DNA of 64,000 bases from JAZKID01 sp963714065 (GCA_963714065.1 OY970226.1:1984001-2048000); one strand, 5' to 3'. Shown: positions 8,779 to 16,527, counted from the first letter of the stretch. Numbers and translations: made by a program. The notes: generated from the sequence alone by a model not told the origin.

Positions 8779-9546
8779 ATGACCGAATATTTCATCCATC
8801 AGGGCCTGAAGCTGGCTTACAGCGTGCAGGGCGAAGGTGCGCCCGTACTGCTCATACATGGGTTTGCCTCGAACAGCCGCGTCAATTGGTCTAATACCGG
8901 CTGGGTGGATTTCCTGTTGAAGGCCGGGCGGCGTGTCATTGCTTTCGATCATCGTGGGCATGGATTTTCCGACAAGCCGTACGACCCCGCACTTTACGAT
9001 CCCGCGCTGATGGCGGCGGACGCCCGCGCCCTGCTGGATCATCTTGATATCGATAAAGCCGATATCCTCGGCTATTCCATGGGTGCGCGTGTGGCGGCCT
9101 ATTTCGGCCTTGCTTACCTTGAGCGCGCCTGCTCGCTCGTGCTTGCCGGAATCGGCGATGGGCTGACGGAAGGTTTGGGCGATTCTGCGCCGATTGCCGA
9201 AGCGTTGCTGGCGCCAAGCCTGCAGGATGTCAAAACGCAGGGAGGGCGCATGTTCCGAGCATTCGCGGAGCAAACGAAAAGCGATCTGCAGGCGCTTGCC
9301 GCCTGCATCAGCGGCACGCGGCGCAAAATTCCAAAGGAAGACCTGAAAAAACTTCATATCCCCGTCCTGATCGCGGCCGGAACCGAGGACGAGGTGGCCG
9401 GTTCGGTGGACAAGCTCGCCAGCCTTATTCCCGGTGCGAAAACTCTTGCTATTGTCGGCCGCGACCATATGCGTGCAGTGGGCGACAGGCAGTTCAAGGA
9501 AGGCGTGCTTGCCTTCTGGAACGGCCTGCCGCCTTGCGCGTCCTGA
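8779..9546 (+). CDS. Alpha/beta hydrolase
   Basis: A 255-residue cytoplasmic hydrolase with the full alpha/beta fold signature: oxyanion segment LLIHGFAS (25-31), DHRGHGFSD (57-65), nucleophile elbow GYSMG with Ser100, an acidic residue in GTEDEVAG near 197 and the catalytic His in GRDHM near 233. The family covers esterases, haloperoxidase-like enzymes and C-C hydrolases; the substrate is unknown. It is divergent from the zinc-finger gene (76 bp shared promoter region) and lies 10 bp before cysE, so the two are likely cotranscribed. Confidence 0.88.
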   Translation: MTEYFIHQGLKLAYSVQGEGAPVLLIHGFASNSRVNWSNTGWVDFLLKAGRRVIAFDHRGHGFSDKPYDPALYDPALMAADARALLDHLDIDKADILGYSMGARVAAYFGLAYLERACSLVLAGIGDGLTEGLGDSAPIAEALLAPSLQDVKTQGGRMFRAFAEQTKSDLQALAACISGTRRKIPKEDLKKLHIPVLIAAGTEDEVAGSVDKLASLIPGAKTLAIVGRDHMRAVGDRQFKEGVLAFWNGLPPCAS

Positions 9547-9556
9547 AGGAAATTAC

Positions 9557-10378
9557 ATGCCGCCTAAAATGTCCACGCCTCGAAACGATACCGACCCGGT
9601 CTGGCAACAATTGCGCAGTGAAGCGGAAAGCATTGCCGAGGCCGAGCCGCAACTTTCTTCCTTTGTATTCTCCATGCTGCTTGCGCATGACACGCTGGAG
9701 AATGCGGTGGCGCATCGCGTGGCAAGTTGGCTCGATCATATAGATTTGCCCGCGGAATATGTGCGCCGCCTTTATGACGAAGCGTTCACGCAGCAGGCCG
9801 ATCTAGGCAATGCTTTCCGCGCCGATCTTTCCGCCGTGTTCGAGCGCGATCCCGCATGTTATCGCCTTGCCGAACCTTTCCTTTATTTCAAGGGCTTTTC
9901 AGCGCTACAAAGCCAGCGTCTCGCACATTTTCTTTGGATGCAGGGCAGGAAAGACATGGCATTGCTGCTGCAAAGTCGCCTTGCGGCCGTGATGAATGTC
10001 GATATCCATCCTGGTGCGAAACTGGGGCACGGTATTTTCCTCGATCATGCGACGGGCTTTGTCGCGGGCGAGACCGTGGTGATCGAGGATAATGTCTCCA
10101 TCATGCAGGGCGTCACTTTGGGCGGCAGCACGCGCGTCAAGGGCAGCAACCGGCATCCGAAAATCCGCAAGGGCGTTCTGATCGGCGCCGATGCGAAAGT
10201 GCTGGGCAATATCGAGGTCGGCGAATGCTCGCGCATTGCGGCGGGCTCGGTCGTACTCGCAAATGTTCCCGCCCATAAGACCGTGGCCGGTATTCCCGCG
10301 CGCATTATCGGCGATGCGGGCAGCGCCGATCCTGCAGCCGCCATGGATCATTTCTTTGCCATGGGCGAAAATATCTGA
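9557..10378 (+). CDS. cysE: Serine O-acetyltransferase
   Basis: A 273-residue enzyme that acetylates L-serine with acetyl-CoA, the first step of cysteine synthesis. The N-terminal helical SATase domain (PVWQQLRSEAES, then HRVASWL) is followed by the left-handed beta-helix with hexapeptide repeats and the diagnostic segment IHPGAKLGHGIFLDHATGFVAGETVVIEDNVSI, TLGGS and HPKIRKGVLIGADAKVLGNI. The catalytic His of the DHATG segment is present. The start ATG at 9557 is preferred because GAAGGA precedes it and an upstream reading would overlap the hydrolase gene. DUF3126 follows. Confidence 0.95.
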   Translation: MPPKMSTPRNDTDPVWQQLRSEAESIAEAEPQLSSFVFSMLLAHDTLENAVAHRVASWLDHIDLPAEYVRRLYDEAFTQQADLGNAFRADLSAVFERDPACYRLAEPFLYFKGFSALQSQRLAHFLWMQGRKDMALLLQSRLAAVMNVDIHPGAKLGHGIFLDHATGFVAGETVVIEDNVSIMQGVTLGGSTRVKGSNRHPKIRKGVLIGADAKVLGNIEVGECSRIAAGSVVLANVPAHKTVAGIPARIIGDAGSADPAAAMDHFFAMGENI

Positions 10379-10422
10379 CTTGCGCTTATTATATTTATGC
10401 GCTCTCTTGGCCCAATAAACCC

Positions 10423-10500
10423 GTCGTGCCCGGGCTTGGCCCGGGCATCCACGAGTTTAGAAAGTTAGTCGTGGATGGCCGGACCAAGTCCGGCCATGAC
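10423..10500. repeat. Palindromic element (GTCGT...ATGAC)
   Basis: A 78-bp element between cysE and the DUF3126 gene. It has three parts: a left hairpin GCCCGGGCTTGGCCCGGGC, a central inverted repeat CCACGAGTT / AGTCGTGG, and a right hairpin GGCCGGACCAAGTCCGGCC ending in ATGAC. It is closely similar to the copy at 55929-56005. It starts with GTCGT instead of GTCAT. Confidence 0.85.
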
Positions 10501-10517
10501 ATAATAAGGATAATGTC

Positions 10518-10730
10518 ATGAACAAAGATGATCTCGCCAAGGTCGAACGCTTTCTGCGCAAGACATTCGATAATCCGCGCATCGGTGTGCGCCCCCGCCC
10601 GAAAAAAGACGACTCGGCCGAAGTTTATATCGGCGACGATTTTGCCGGTGTCCTGTTCGAGGATACGGAGGACGGCGAAAAGTCCTTCAACTTCCAGATG
10701 GCAATTCTGGATATCGATTTAGAGGATTGA
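10518..10730 (+). CDS. DUF3126 family protein
   Basis: A 70-residue protein with sequence features of DUF3126, a small family found in alphaproteobacteria: KVERFLRKTFDNPRI, RPRPKKDDSAEVYIGDDF and the acidic end FNFQMAILDID. It is found next to cysE in many alphaproteobacterial genomes (from general knowledge), as here, after the palindromic element. Its function is unknown. The ATG at 10518 has AAGGA 8 bases upstream. Confidence 0.88.
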   Translation: MNKDDLAKVERFLRKTFDNPRIGVRPRPKKDDSAEVYIGDDFAGVLFEDTEDGEKSFNFQMAILDIDLED

Positions 10731-10747
10731 AGATAATCCACACACTC

Positions 10748-10840
10748 GTCATGCCCGCACTTGTTGCGGGCATCTCAGATCCCCGCATTCGCGGGGATGA
10801 CGTTGATGTTATAGATTCTTCGGCTTCGCCTCAGAATGAC
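10748..10840. repeat. Palindromic element (GTCAT...ATGAC), two units
   Basis: First unit 10748-10801: GTCAT, hairpin GCCCGCACTTGTTGCGGGC, hairpin ATCCCCGCATTCGCGGGGAT with ATGAC. A second hairpin unit, ATTCTTCGGCTTCGCCTCAGAAT, follows and again ends with ATGAC at 10836-10840. It lies just past the stop codons of two convergent genes and could serve as a bidirectional terminator or RNA-stabilising structure. Confidence 0.8.
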
Positions 10841-10847
10841 ATGAATG

Positions 10848-11537
10848 TCACTCTTCCGGCACGCCCATGGCGCTCAGGAGAGCGTGGACATTCTGCTCAA
10901 GCAGCGTCCAGTCCGGCAGCAGGTTTTGCGGAAAGCGGTAGACGATATCGATTTTATCCTTCACGCGGATTTCGCGCAGGCAGGAAGCAGGCTGGCCCAC
11001 GGCTTGCGGTGCGCAGCGCACGAAATAGCCGCCGGGATTGAGCGGATCGTAAACCAGCACTTCGCTGTCATAGCCGGAATTGGCGGTAAAGCGGCGCATC
11101 GCAAGGTTGGAAGGGCCGCTTTCGATCTGCGGGTTCAGGAATTTCTTGTAAACGCTGGAGACGCGTTGCGGCGGGGCTAAGGCGTCATCCTTCGGCGTAA
11201 TTGACAGGAAGATCAGCGTCGTCGCGCTGCCATGTTCCTGCCAGGGAACGGCAAGATCGATGCGGTCGAGCACGCCGTCCTTGTGCTGGTGGTCGAAGCG
11301 GATCAGATCCTGCGGGACGAGCAGGGGGATGCTGCCGATATTCACCCGCGCCGCACGCGGCCGCGGCAAATGCAGGCCTTTATTCTGCCGGTCCAGCAGG
11401 CCCAGAAAGGCAAGGCTCAGATAAAGGAGCCCCAATACCGTCAGCGCCACGATCAGGGCCAGCAAGGGCCATTGCGGCAGGTCGGGCATACGGAAATCCG
11501 CCTGGGCCGATGTGGTGGGAGAGCCTGCCTGTTTCAT
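10848..11537 (-). CDS. Membrane-anchored protein of unknown function
   Basis: A 229-residue protein with one transmembrane helix at about residues 23-46 and a soluble domain after it. I do not recognise the family. The C-terminal part contains LVYDPLNPGGYFVRCAP and ASCLREIRVKDKIDIVYRF, and a final helix LLPDWTLLEQNVHALLSAMG; the pattern suggests a periplasmic mixed alpha/beta domain with one possible disulfide pair. No strong ribosome binding site precedes ATG 11537; Met at residue 17 (11489) is an alternative start. It is divergent from the small membrane protein gene at 11640, with a CtrA-type box between them. Confidence 0.7.
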   Translation of the reverse strand: MKQAGSPTTSAQADFRMPDLPQWPLLALIVALTVLGLLYLSLAFLGLLDRQNKGLHLPRPRAARVNIGSIPLLVPQDLIRFDHQHKDGVLDRIDLAVPWQEHGSATTLIFLSITPKDDALAPPQRVSSVYKKFLNPQIESGPSNLAMRRFTANSGYDSEVLVYDPLNPGGYFVRCAPQAVGQPASCLREIRVKDKIDIVYRFPQNLLPDWTLLEQNVHALLSAMGVPEE

Positions 11538-11596
11538 GCACGGGTCACTTTTGAGAGAGCGAGCAATCTTTCCTGTTGAATATGGTATATAAAGTG

Positions 11597-11611
11597 TTAA
11601 TTTGCGCTTAA
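11597..11611. promoter_or_regulatory. CtrA-type box TTAA-N7-TTAA
   Basis: TTAATTTGCGCTTAA, an exact match to the TTAA-N7-TTAA consensus bound by the cell-cycle regulator CtrA in alphaproteobacteria. It sits 28 bp before the start of the gene at 11640 and 59 bp from the divergent gene's start. Function is inferred from the match only. Confidence 0.45.
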
Positions 11612-11639
11612 CGTCCAGTTCCAGACCTCAGTATTTTTC

Positions 11640-11966
11640 ATGCAAGTTGTTGTTATAGTTATGTTTTGGGGTATCGCCGTCGGCTTTGTCACGGCGGGGC
11701 TTTTTGCAAGCCTGTATCAACTTGTCACCAATAATCCCGTCTCTTTTCGCATGCTGATGACGAGCAAAATGGCCAGTTCCGTGCTGGCCGTGCCGATTCT
11801 GCTGTTTTCCGGCCCGCTGGTGATCGCCCGCCATGCCTTGCTGGGCGGCGGCAACATCGTTTCCCGGCGCGAATGGGGCTGGCTTGCTATGGCTGTGGCT
11901 ATTATCGGCTGCTGGAGTTTCCTGACCGGAATCGTGATCCTGGATTTCCTGTTCCGGGTCACTTAA
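11640..11966 (+). CDS. Small three-helix membrane protein
   Basis: A 108-residue hydrophobic protein with membrane segments at about residues 2-27, 42-60 and 78-104 and a charged loop SRREWGW before the last. I do not recognise the family with confidence. There is little space for a ribosome binding site before ATG 11640 (preceding bases are GTATTTTTC). A CtrA-type box lies 28 bp upstream, which suggests cell-cycle control. It is a single gene. Confidence 0.65.
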   Translation: MQVVVIVMFWGIAVGFVTAGLFASLYQLVTNNPVSFRMLMTSKMASSVLAVPILLFSGPLVIARHALLGGGNIVSRREWGWLAMAVAIIGCWSFLTGIVILDFLFRVT

Positions 11967-11984
11967 GCGCAATTATGGACCTAT

Positions 11985-12022
11985 AAAAACGAAACCGGCT
12001 CTTTTTTACGGAGCCGGTTTCG
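11985..12022 (-). terminator. Hairpin terminator for the minus-strand protease gene
   Basis: A 12-bp perfect stem CGAAACCGGCTC (11990-12001) / GAGCCGGTTTCG (12011-12022). Read on the minus strand it is followed by TTTTT (11989-11985), the form of an intrinsic terminator, and it lies about 75 bp past the stop of the gene at 12097-12744. On the plus strand it lies 24 bp after the gene ending at 11966, but without a T tract there. Confidence 0.8.
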
Positions 12023-12041
12023 TCCAAGGCCTGATCTCCTT

Positions 12042-12061
12042 GGGGCTGGGGAGGGGTGGGG
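12042..12061 (+). other. Potential four-layer G-quadruplex
   Basis: Four runs of exactly four G separated by CT, A and T (12042-12045, 12048-12051, 12053-12056, 12058-12061). This fits the tightest class of G-quadruplex motifs. It lies on the plus strand between the stop of the minus-strand protease gene and its terminator hairpin, so the template strand of that gene is G-rich here and its RNA is C-rich. Confidence 0.6.
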
Positions 12062-12096
12062 ATATGACCAGGACCTTGAAGCTGTAAATCCTTGAA

Positions 12097-12744
12097 TTAG
12101 CGCCCGGCGGCCACCGCCTGCTCTGTTCCGACCTTGTCGGTGAGCGCAACCCATTCGTGGATATTGTCCTGCGACTGACGTTTGACGAAACGATAGCTGG
12201 TCTCGTACCAGGCGAGGATTTCGTCATGCACATTGTCGAGGACGAAATCGCCGCCGCTCGTGTGAACGGTGAGCACGGCGTGGCCCTCGTTCTTTTCGTC
12301 GCGCACGACCGTAATGAGGAGCGAAGAAGCGGGCCAGCCGCGCTCGATCAGCTTCTGCCGCTTGAGCAGGACATAATCCTCGCAATCGCCTTTATGGTCG
12401 TCGGGATAGGTCCACTTTTCCGTGACGCCGTAATGTTCGGAGTCGGTGACGGGCGTGACTTCGGCATTGATCTCGTGATTGATCCGCCCTAATTCCTGCT
12501 TTTTCACCTTGGTCAGTTCGACCGTCTCATGCTCGTTGAATTCGACACAGTCGCGCGGTTCTGCCTCGCAGAATTGCAGCCAGCCTTTTGGCGGGCGAAT
12601 AACGCCGAGCACCTTGATGAAGGGCTCCGCCTGACGAAACGGCAGCACTTTCTTTTGAGCGGGATCGACCGCGGCGAGCTGCTGCGCGCCGGCGCTTCCG
12701 CTTAAAACCAGAAGGCTGCAAAGTAATATTGCCCTAAGCCCCAT
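12097..12744 (-). CDS. Transglutaminase-like cysteine peptidase (BTLCP, LapG-like)
   Basis: A 215-residue exported protein with a signal peptide ending at about SAGAQ (residue 21). The BTLCP catalytic triad is visible: Cys121 in KGDCEDYVLLK, His155 in GHAVL and Asp170 in FVLDNVH. The best known member, LapG, is a periplasmic protease that cleaves a surface adhesin and is held inactive by the c-di-GMP receptor LapD. No LapD or giant adhesin is in this window, but the gene upstream on the same strand (232 bp away) encodes a tandem PilZ protein, so control by c-di-GMP is an open possibility. Alphaproteobacterial BTLCP proteins often lack a known partner. It has its own terminator. Confidence 0.88.
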   Translation of the reverse strand: MGLRAILLCSLLVLSGSAGAQQLAAVDPAQKKVLPFRQAEPFIKVLGVIRPPKGWLQFCEAEPRDCVEFNEHETVELTKVKKQELGRINHEINAEVTPVTDSEHYGVTEKWTYPDDHKGDCEDYVLLKRQKLIERGWPASSLLITVVRDEKNEGHAVLTVHTSGGDFVLDNVHDEILAWYETSYRFVKRQSQDNIHEWVALTDKVGTEQAVAAGR

Positions 12745-12976
12745 CCCCGCCTCTCTTGTATTTTTATCTACAAGAGGTTGGCATAGAGAGACTGCTATTC
12801 TTCTAAGTATTACGGTAGTAATTAAGCAAAATTACTATAAAATACTATGATTATTTGAATTAAATACTATTCAAATACGATTAAAATACAAGACGAATTT
12901 TAGCGAAAAAGGACATGAGACGGCAGGCCGTAGCCGGCGCGGCCATGCTTCAATATTAGATGTTCAGGGAAAAGAC

Positions 12977-13597
12977 TTATTCGCTCGCAATATGCGCTTC
13001 GACATGGTCGGCAAGCTGGACGGCGGCGAATTCGATGGCGATGCCGCCTTCTATATGGCGCACGACGCGCCCGCGCACCCGGCCGAGCATGATCTGGGTG
13101 CCGGTTTCCGGCCGCTGTTCCAGCGTGACCGCGGCACCGGAGAGCGAAAGATCCATAATACGGCAGGAGAAGGTGCGGCCGTCCGGCGTGGTGATCTGGG
13201 ATTCGGGCTTTTTGGGCAGGATACGCTCGTGCCTGCGGTCTTCGGGCAGGTTGAGGGCATGGCGGTTGGCAAGCCATGTCAACTGGGCTGCGAGCTTGTC
13301 GCGCTTGCGGATCGAGGCCTCGATGGTCATGGCAAAGCCGGTGCTGAAGGCGCGGGCGATTTTACCCTCCAGACGGCCAATATGATCGATATAGGCGATG
13401 ACATGGTCGCCGACATTGCCGGCTTTCGGTCCCATAAGGATGGCGCCGCCCGGCGACATATTGACGACATGGCAGCTATATTCGTTCCGGTCGGCCAGCA
13501 TGTAGCGGCCCATCAGGTCGACCTTGACGCGCTGGAACTGCCTGCGTTCACGCGGACGCAGGGCCTGGCGGATACTTTCCTTGGTCGCAAGCTTCAT
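12977..13597 (-). CDS. Tandem PilZ-domain c-di-GMP receptor
   Basis: A 206-residue soluble protein made of two PilZ domains. Domain 1 has the c-di-GMP binding arginines in RRQFQR (18-23) and the motif NMSPGG (46-51); domain 2 has RRHER (121-125) and DLSLSGA (149-155). Both therefore keep the RxxxR and (D/N)xSxxG elements needed for c-di-GMP binding, with Asn replacing Asp in the first. There is no output domain, so it probably acts by binding a partner. GGGGTGGTG precedes the ATG. It lies between a PAS protein gene and a BTLCP protease gene, all on the minus strand. Confidence 0.9.
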   Translation of the reverse strand: MKLATKESIRQALRPRERRQFQRVKVDLMGRYMLADRNEYSCHVVNMSPGGAILMGPKAGNVGDHVIAYIDHIGRLEGKIARAFSTGFAMTIEASIRKRDKLAAQLTWLANRHALNLPEDRRHERILPKKPESQITTPDGRTFSCRIMDLSLSGAAVTLEQRPETGTQIMLGRVRGRVVRHIEGGIAIEFAAVQLADHVEAHIASE

Positions 13598-13672
13598 GAG
13601 GCAACACCACCCCTATGAAAGCCCGTTCATCCTTAATTTTTATTGAAAGCGATGCAGATTCCGGCCTGAAAA

Positions 13673-14338
13673 TTAGTCTTTTCCGCCATCCAGCACCACA
13701 AGGTGACCCACACGGCGCATGCGCGGCTGCGGCATGAATAGCAAGGTGGCCGGCTCATTGCCTTGCGAAGGCGCGCGCCCGAAGGTTGCGGCCCGCTTCG
13801 GCAGGGGTTCGGCCAGCGGTGTGCTCGGCCAGATCAGCCGCGTCGTCTGGATTTCGCGCTGCACCGGCGGAGAGAGGCCGATCCAATAGGGCTGATCCAG
13901 CGGCAGCAGGCAGCCTAGCACGCGCAGTTGCGAGCTGCCTTCGACATGCAGCGGCATCAGCACCATTTCCATTTCGATGCTCTGGTTGCGCGTGTTGCGC
14001 CCGGTGATTTCGATAACGGCGACAAGGTTCTTTTCCACGACCGTGCGCAGCAGCGTGCGCATGGGCTCGGCCGTATCGCCCGTCCAGTCGGAGAGGAAGT
14101 TGCGGCCTTTCAGCTCGCGGCAGTGCAGGGTACACAGGCGTGTGCCGGCCAGGCGCCATACGTAGTTCTCCGGACCCTCGACATCCAAAATGAAAATATC
14201 CGCGAGAATATCGCGGATGTCGGCAGGCTCGATCTCGCTTCGATAGGGGGCTGCCTTGGCGCCACGGCGGGCATTCCAATAGCTGTAGAGTTCGAGCGAG
14301 GAGGGATGAACGAAACGCGGGTTGGAAATCATGAACAA
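13673..14338 (-). CDS. PAS-domain protein (PAS_5 type)
   Basis: A 221-residue protein. Residues about 10-165 match the PAS_5 family common in alphaproteobacteria: LYSYWNARRG, DIRDILADIFILDVE, YVWRLAGTRLCTLHCRELKGRNF, then a strand region ending LRVLGCLLPLDQPYW. The last 55 residues are basic and proline-rich without recognised features. No catalytic domain is attached, so it is likely a sensor or adaptor. A CtrA-type box begins 20 bp upstream of the ATG. It precedes the tandem PilZ gene on the same strand by 75 bp. Confidence 0.82.
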   Translation of the reverse strand: MFMISNPRFVHPSSLELYSYWNARRGAKAAPYRSEIEPADIRDILADIFILDVEGPENYVWRLAGTRLCTLHCRELKGRNFLSDWTGDTAEPMRTLLRTVVEKNLVAVIEITGRNTRNQSIEMEMVLMPLHVEGSSQLRVLGCLLPLDQPYWIGLSPPVQREIQTTRLIWPSTPLAEPLPKRAATFGRAPSQGNEPATLLFMPQPRMRRVGHLVVLDGGKD

Positions 14339-14357
14339 CTCGATTTAAAATAAGTCT

Positions 14358-14372
14358 TTAACATTGGCTTAA
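14358..14372. promoter_or_regulatory. CtrA-type box TTAA-N7-TTAA
   Basis: TTAACATTGGCTTAA, an exact match to the CtrA consensus, 20 bp upstream of the ATG of the PAS_5 gene at 13673-14338. A further TTTAAA-like sequence lies beside it. The interval 14339-14530 is AT-rich and also holds the promoter of the divergent rhomboid gene. Confidence 0.5.
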
Positions 14373-14530
14373 AAATTTGTTAGCCATAATTTTTTACTAT
14401 GGTTAACGAAGTTCGGCAAGTAACATTTTCTGTAGATATTTAAATAAAAACAGCTCTTTACATGGATATTCATTAAAATTTTCATGAATTCCGGTGATGA
14501 ATATAGCGAATAACTTGAGGAGCGGACGGC

Positions 14531-15224
14531 ATGAAACATCAACCTGCTTTGCGTGCGCCGCCCGCCGTGCTGGTTCTGGCGGGATTTTTGATCGGTCTCT
14601 ATTTTATAAGCACGTTTGCGGGCGTCGATTTCAACCGCTGGCTCCTTATGAATTTCGCTTTCATTCCAGCGTTGTTTTCAAAGGATGTCATTCAGACCTA
14701 TTCGTTCTGGGACATTCGCCCGTGGTCACCCGTCACTTACGCATTGTTGCACGGCAGTCTGGAGTCATGTGCTGATGAACGCGCTGTGGCTGTTGGCATT
14801 TGGAAGCCCGGTGGCGAGACGTTTCGGCGCCGCGCGCTTTTATATTTTCTGCCTGCTCGCTGCCCCTGCGGGTGCGCTTGCGCATTATCTTGTTTATCAG
14901 ACAAGCGGCCTGCCGCTGATCGGCGCTTCCGCCGTGGTATCTGCCTTGACGGCGGCGGCCATGCGTTTCGTGTTCGATGCGAACGGACCGCTTGCCAACC
15001 GCTCCAATCCGCGCGCGGTGTTTCACCCGGCCGCGCCTTTATTAGAGACGCTGAAAAATCCGCAGGCCCTGATATTTGCCGCGACCTGGTTCGGCATCAA
15101 TTTTATTTTCGGCGCGGGCGCCGCGTTGATCGGCCCCGATACGCAAATTGCCTGGCAGGCGCATATTGCAGGATTTGTTGTTGGCCTTGCACTGTTTTCC
15201 TGGCTCGACCCCGTGCGCAAATAG
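14531..15224 (+). pseudogene. Rhomboid family intramembrane serine protease, frameshifted
   Basis: The gene is split over two frames. Frame 2 (14531 on) gives the first membrane helix and the segment WSPVTYALLHGS; frame 3 then continues WSHVLMNALWLLAFGSPVARRFGAARF, GASAVVSALTAAAMRF and finally AHIAGFVVGLALF, ending with TAG at 15222-15224. Together they make a complete rhomboid: the HGSWSHVLMN motif, the GxS nucleophile in GASA and the catalytic His in the last helix. Removing one base among 14756-14759 restores a single frame of about 230 codons. Either the gene is freshly inactivated or the base is a sequencing error. The catalytic residues are intact, which argues for a recent event or an error. 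Confidence 0.85.
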
Positions 15225-15407
15225 CTGTCATAAAAGCTTTGCGAAACTGGTTTAAATAGTCTTCGCAGTTGCGAAAGCAAATTGTGTTGCACTTATCGGA
15301 AACTGTGGCATGATTTGCTCTTCGTAAAAGCGATCCGCCACAAAAACACTTACAAATAAGCGCGGACATTAAGTGCGGGCAATAGTGCGGACCTGGGGAG
15401 GGAAATC

Positions 15408-15839
15408 ATGACAGTCGGACGGATATTGGAGCGTAAGGGTTACGGACTGGAGACGGCGCCGCCGTCCACCAAGGCTGCGGCCATTTTACAGCATTTGCGG
15501 GATCAGGATATCGGCGCCATCGTCATCGTCGACGACAATGCGCGCCTGTACGGTATCGTCTCCGAGCGTGATATCGTGCGCGCAATGGCCGATCATGGGC
15601 CGGCCATTCTCGACAAAGCGGTGCAGACGATCATGACTGAGCGCGTGATCACGGCCACGGAAGAAGAATCCGTTGCCGACATCATGCGCCTGATGACGGA
15701 AGGCAAGTTCCGCCATGTGCCGATTACGCGTGAAGGGCGGCTTGTCGGTCTCGTCTCCATCGGCGATCTCGTCAAGCATCGCATCAACGAACTCGAAAGC
15801 GAAACGGAAGCTTTCCGCGCCTATATTCAGGCGGCTTGA
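15408..15839 (+). CDS. Tandem CBS-domain protein
   Basis: A 143-residue soluble protein formed by two CBS repeats: residues about 8-65 (AILQHLRDQDIGAIVIVDDNARLYGIVSERDIVRA) and 73-130 (TIMTERVITATEEESVADIMRLMTEGKFRHVPITREGRLVGLVSIGDLV). Such stand-alone pairs bind adenine nucleotides and act as energy sensors or regulators. GGGGAGGG lies 7 bases before ATG. It is a single gene; its upstream 183 bp carry no recognisable box. Confidence 0.92.
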   Translation: MTVGRILERKGYGLETAPPSTKAAAILQHLRDQDIGAIVIVDDNARLYGIVSERDIVRAMADHGPAILDKAVQTIMTERVITATEEESVADIMRLMTEGKFRHVPITREGRLVGLVSIGDLVKHRINELESETEAFRAYIQAA

Positions 15840-15898
15840 CTCTGCTATTGCTAAAGAGTCCGCTTATTATGCATCAGCTACTTTTTAAAGGATGAAAC

Positions 15899-16525
15899 AT
15901 GGGCGGGAAAATACGAAATATATCGGATACGAATATTGTAAATAATCATGTTACGGACAGTTATCTAGCCAAGAAATTTGCCTTGAGTGCAAATATACAA
16001 ATAGAGCAAGCAGAAAATGAGAACGCCGAGGCGAGTCGCCAACTTTTAAGTAATTGGAGTACGACAATTGGTGCGCAGGTTAAGTCTGTAAAGACCCCGG
16101 AAGATTTTAGCGCTCTTGTTGATCGGCTCGTGAGAGATACAGAAAACACATTATTCAAAATAAAAGAAAAGGGCGGAACAGATGAAGATCTACGCGCCGC
16201 GATTCAATGTATGAAAAATTATATTAATGTTGATGTACAAATAATTCGCCGATCCATCGAAGATGGAGCTTTTATTTGCAAATGCGTGGATGAGGAGGTT
16301 GATTCCTTAAAACTCCCTTCCTTGCTGCAGGATCCAAAAGATTCAATATTTGAAAAGAAGATAAGAGAGAATATCCCGAATACATGGAACAATAGATGGA
16401 TGGGAGTACGTGCTGATGATGTGGTTACTGCTGTTACAGCCGGCTGTAATGCCAAATTGAATGCTTGGGCTAGATACCTTATCGATAATGCTTACCGGAA
16501 AGTAACAGGCAAGGGTTTGCAATAG
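15899..16525 (+). CDS. AT-rich orphan protein, unknown function
   Basis: A 208-residue hydrophilic protein, largely helical by appearance, with no signal peptide, no membrane segment and no motif I recognise. Residues about 25-130 look like long amphipathic helices (SANIQIEQAENENAEASRQ, EDFSALVDRLVRDTENTLFK). Two cysteines lie in CKCVDEE near 125. Base composition is low in G+C: the line 15961-16020 counts 20 of 60, against 36 of 60 in a line of secA. AAGGATG precedes the ATG. It lies between a CBS gene and a patatin gene as a lone unit. Probably acquired or fast-evolving; function not proposed. Confidence 0.7.
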   Translation: MGGKIRNISDTNIVNNHVTDSYLAKKFALSANIQIEQAENENAEASRQLLSNWSTTIGAQVKSVKTPEDFSALVDRLVRDTENTLFKIKEKGGTDEDLRAAIQCMKNYINVDVQIIRRSIEDGAFICKCVDEEVDSLKLPSLLQDPKDSIFEKKIRENIPNTWNNRWMGVRADDVVTAVTAGCNAKLNAWARYLIDNAYRKVTGKGLQ

Positions 16526-16527
16526 AA

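Noticed and set aside
9434..10378. Upstream start for cysE at 9434
   Set aside because: It overlaps the hydrolase gene by over 100 bp and adds residues unlike SATase proteins; GAAGGA before ATG 9557 supports the shorter form.
10423..10840. Closely spaced repeats considered as a CRISPR array
   Set aside because: The units are palindromic and of unequal length, differ in sequence, have genes between them and no regular spacers; no cas genes are present.
12037..12061. G-rich stretch as another copy of the repeat in the ArnT-like gene
   Set aside because: There is no matching C-rich arm or TGAAA hairpin; it is better described as a stand-alone G-quadruplex motif.
15838..15860. GACTCT...AGAGTC inverted repeat after the CBS gene as a terminator
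   Set aside because: The stem is short with a 10-base loop and there is no T tract after it.
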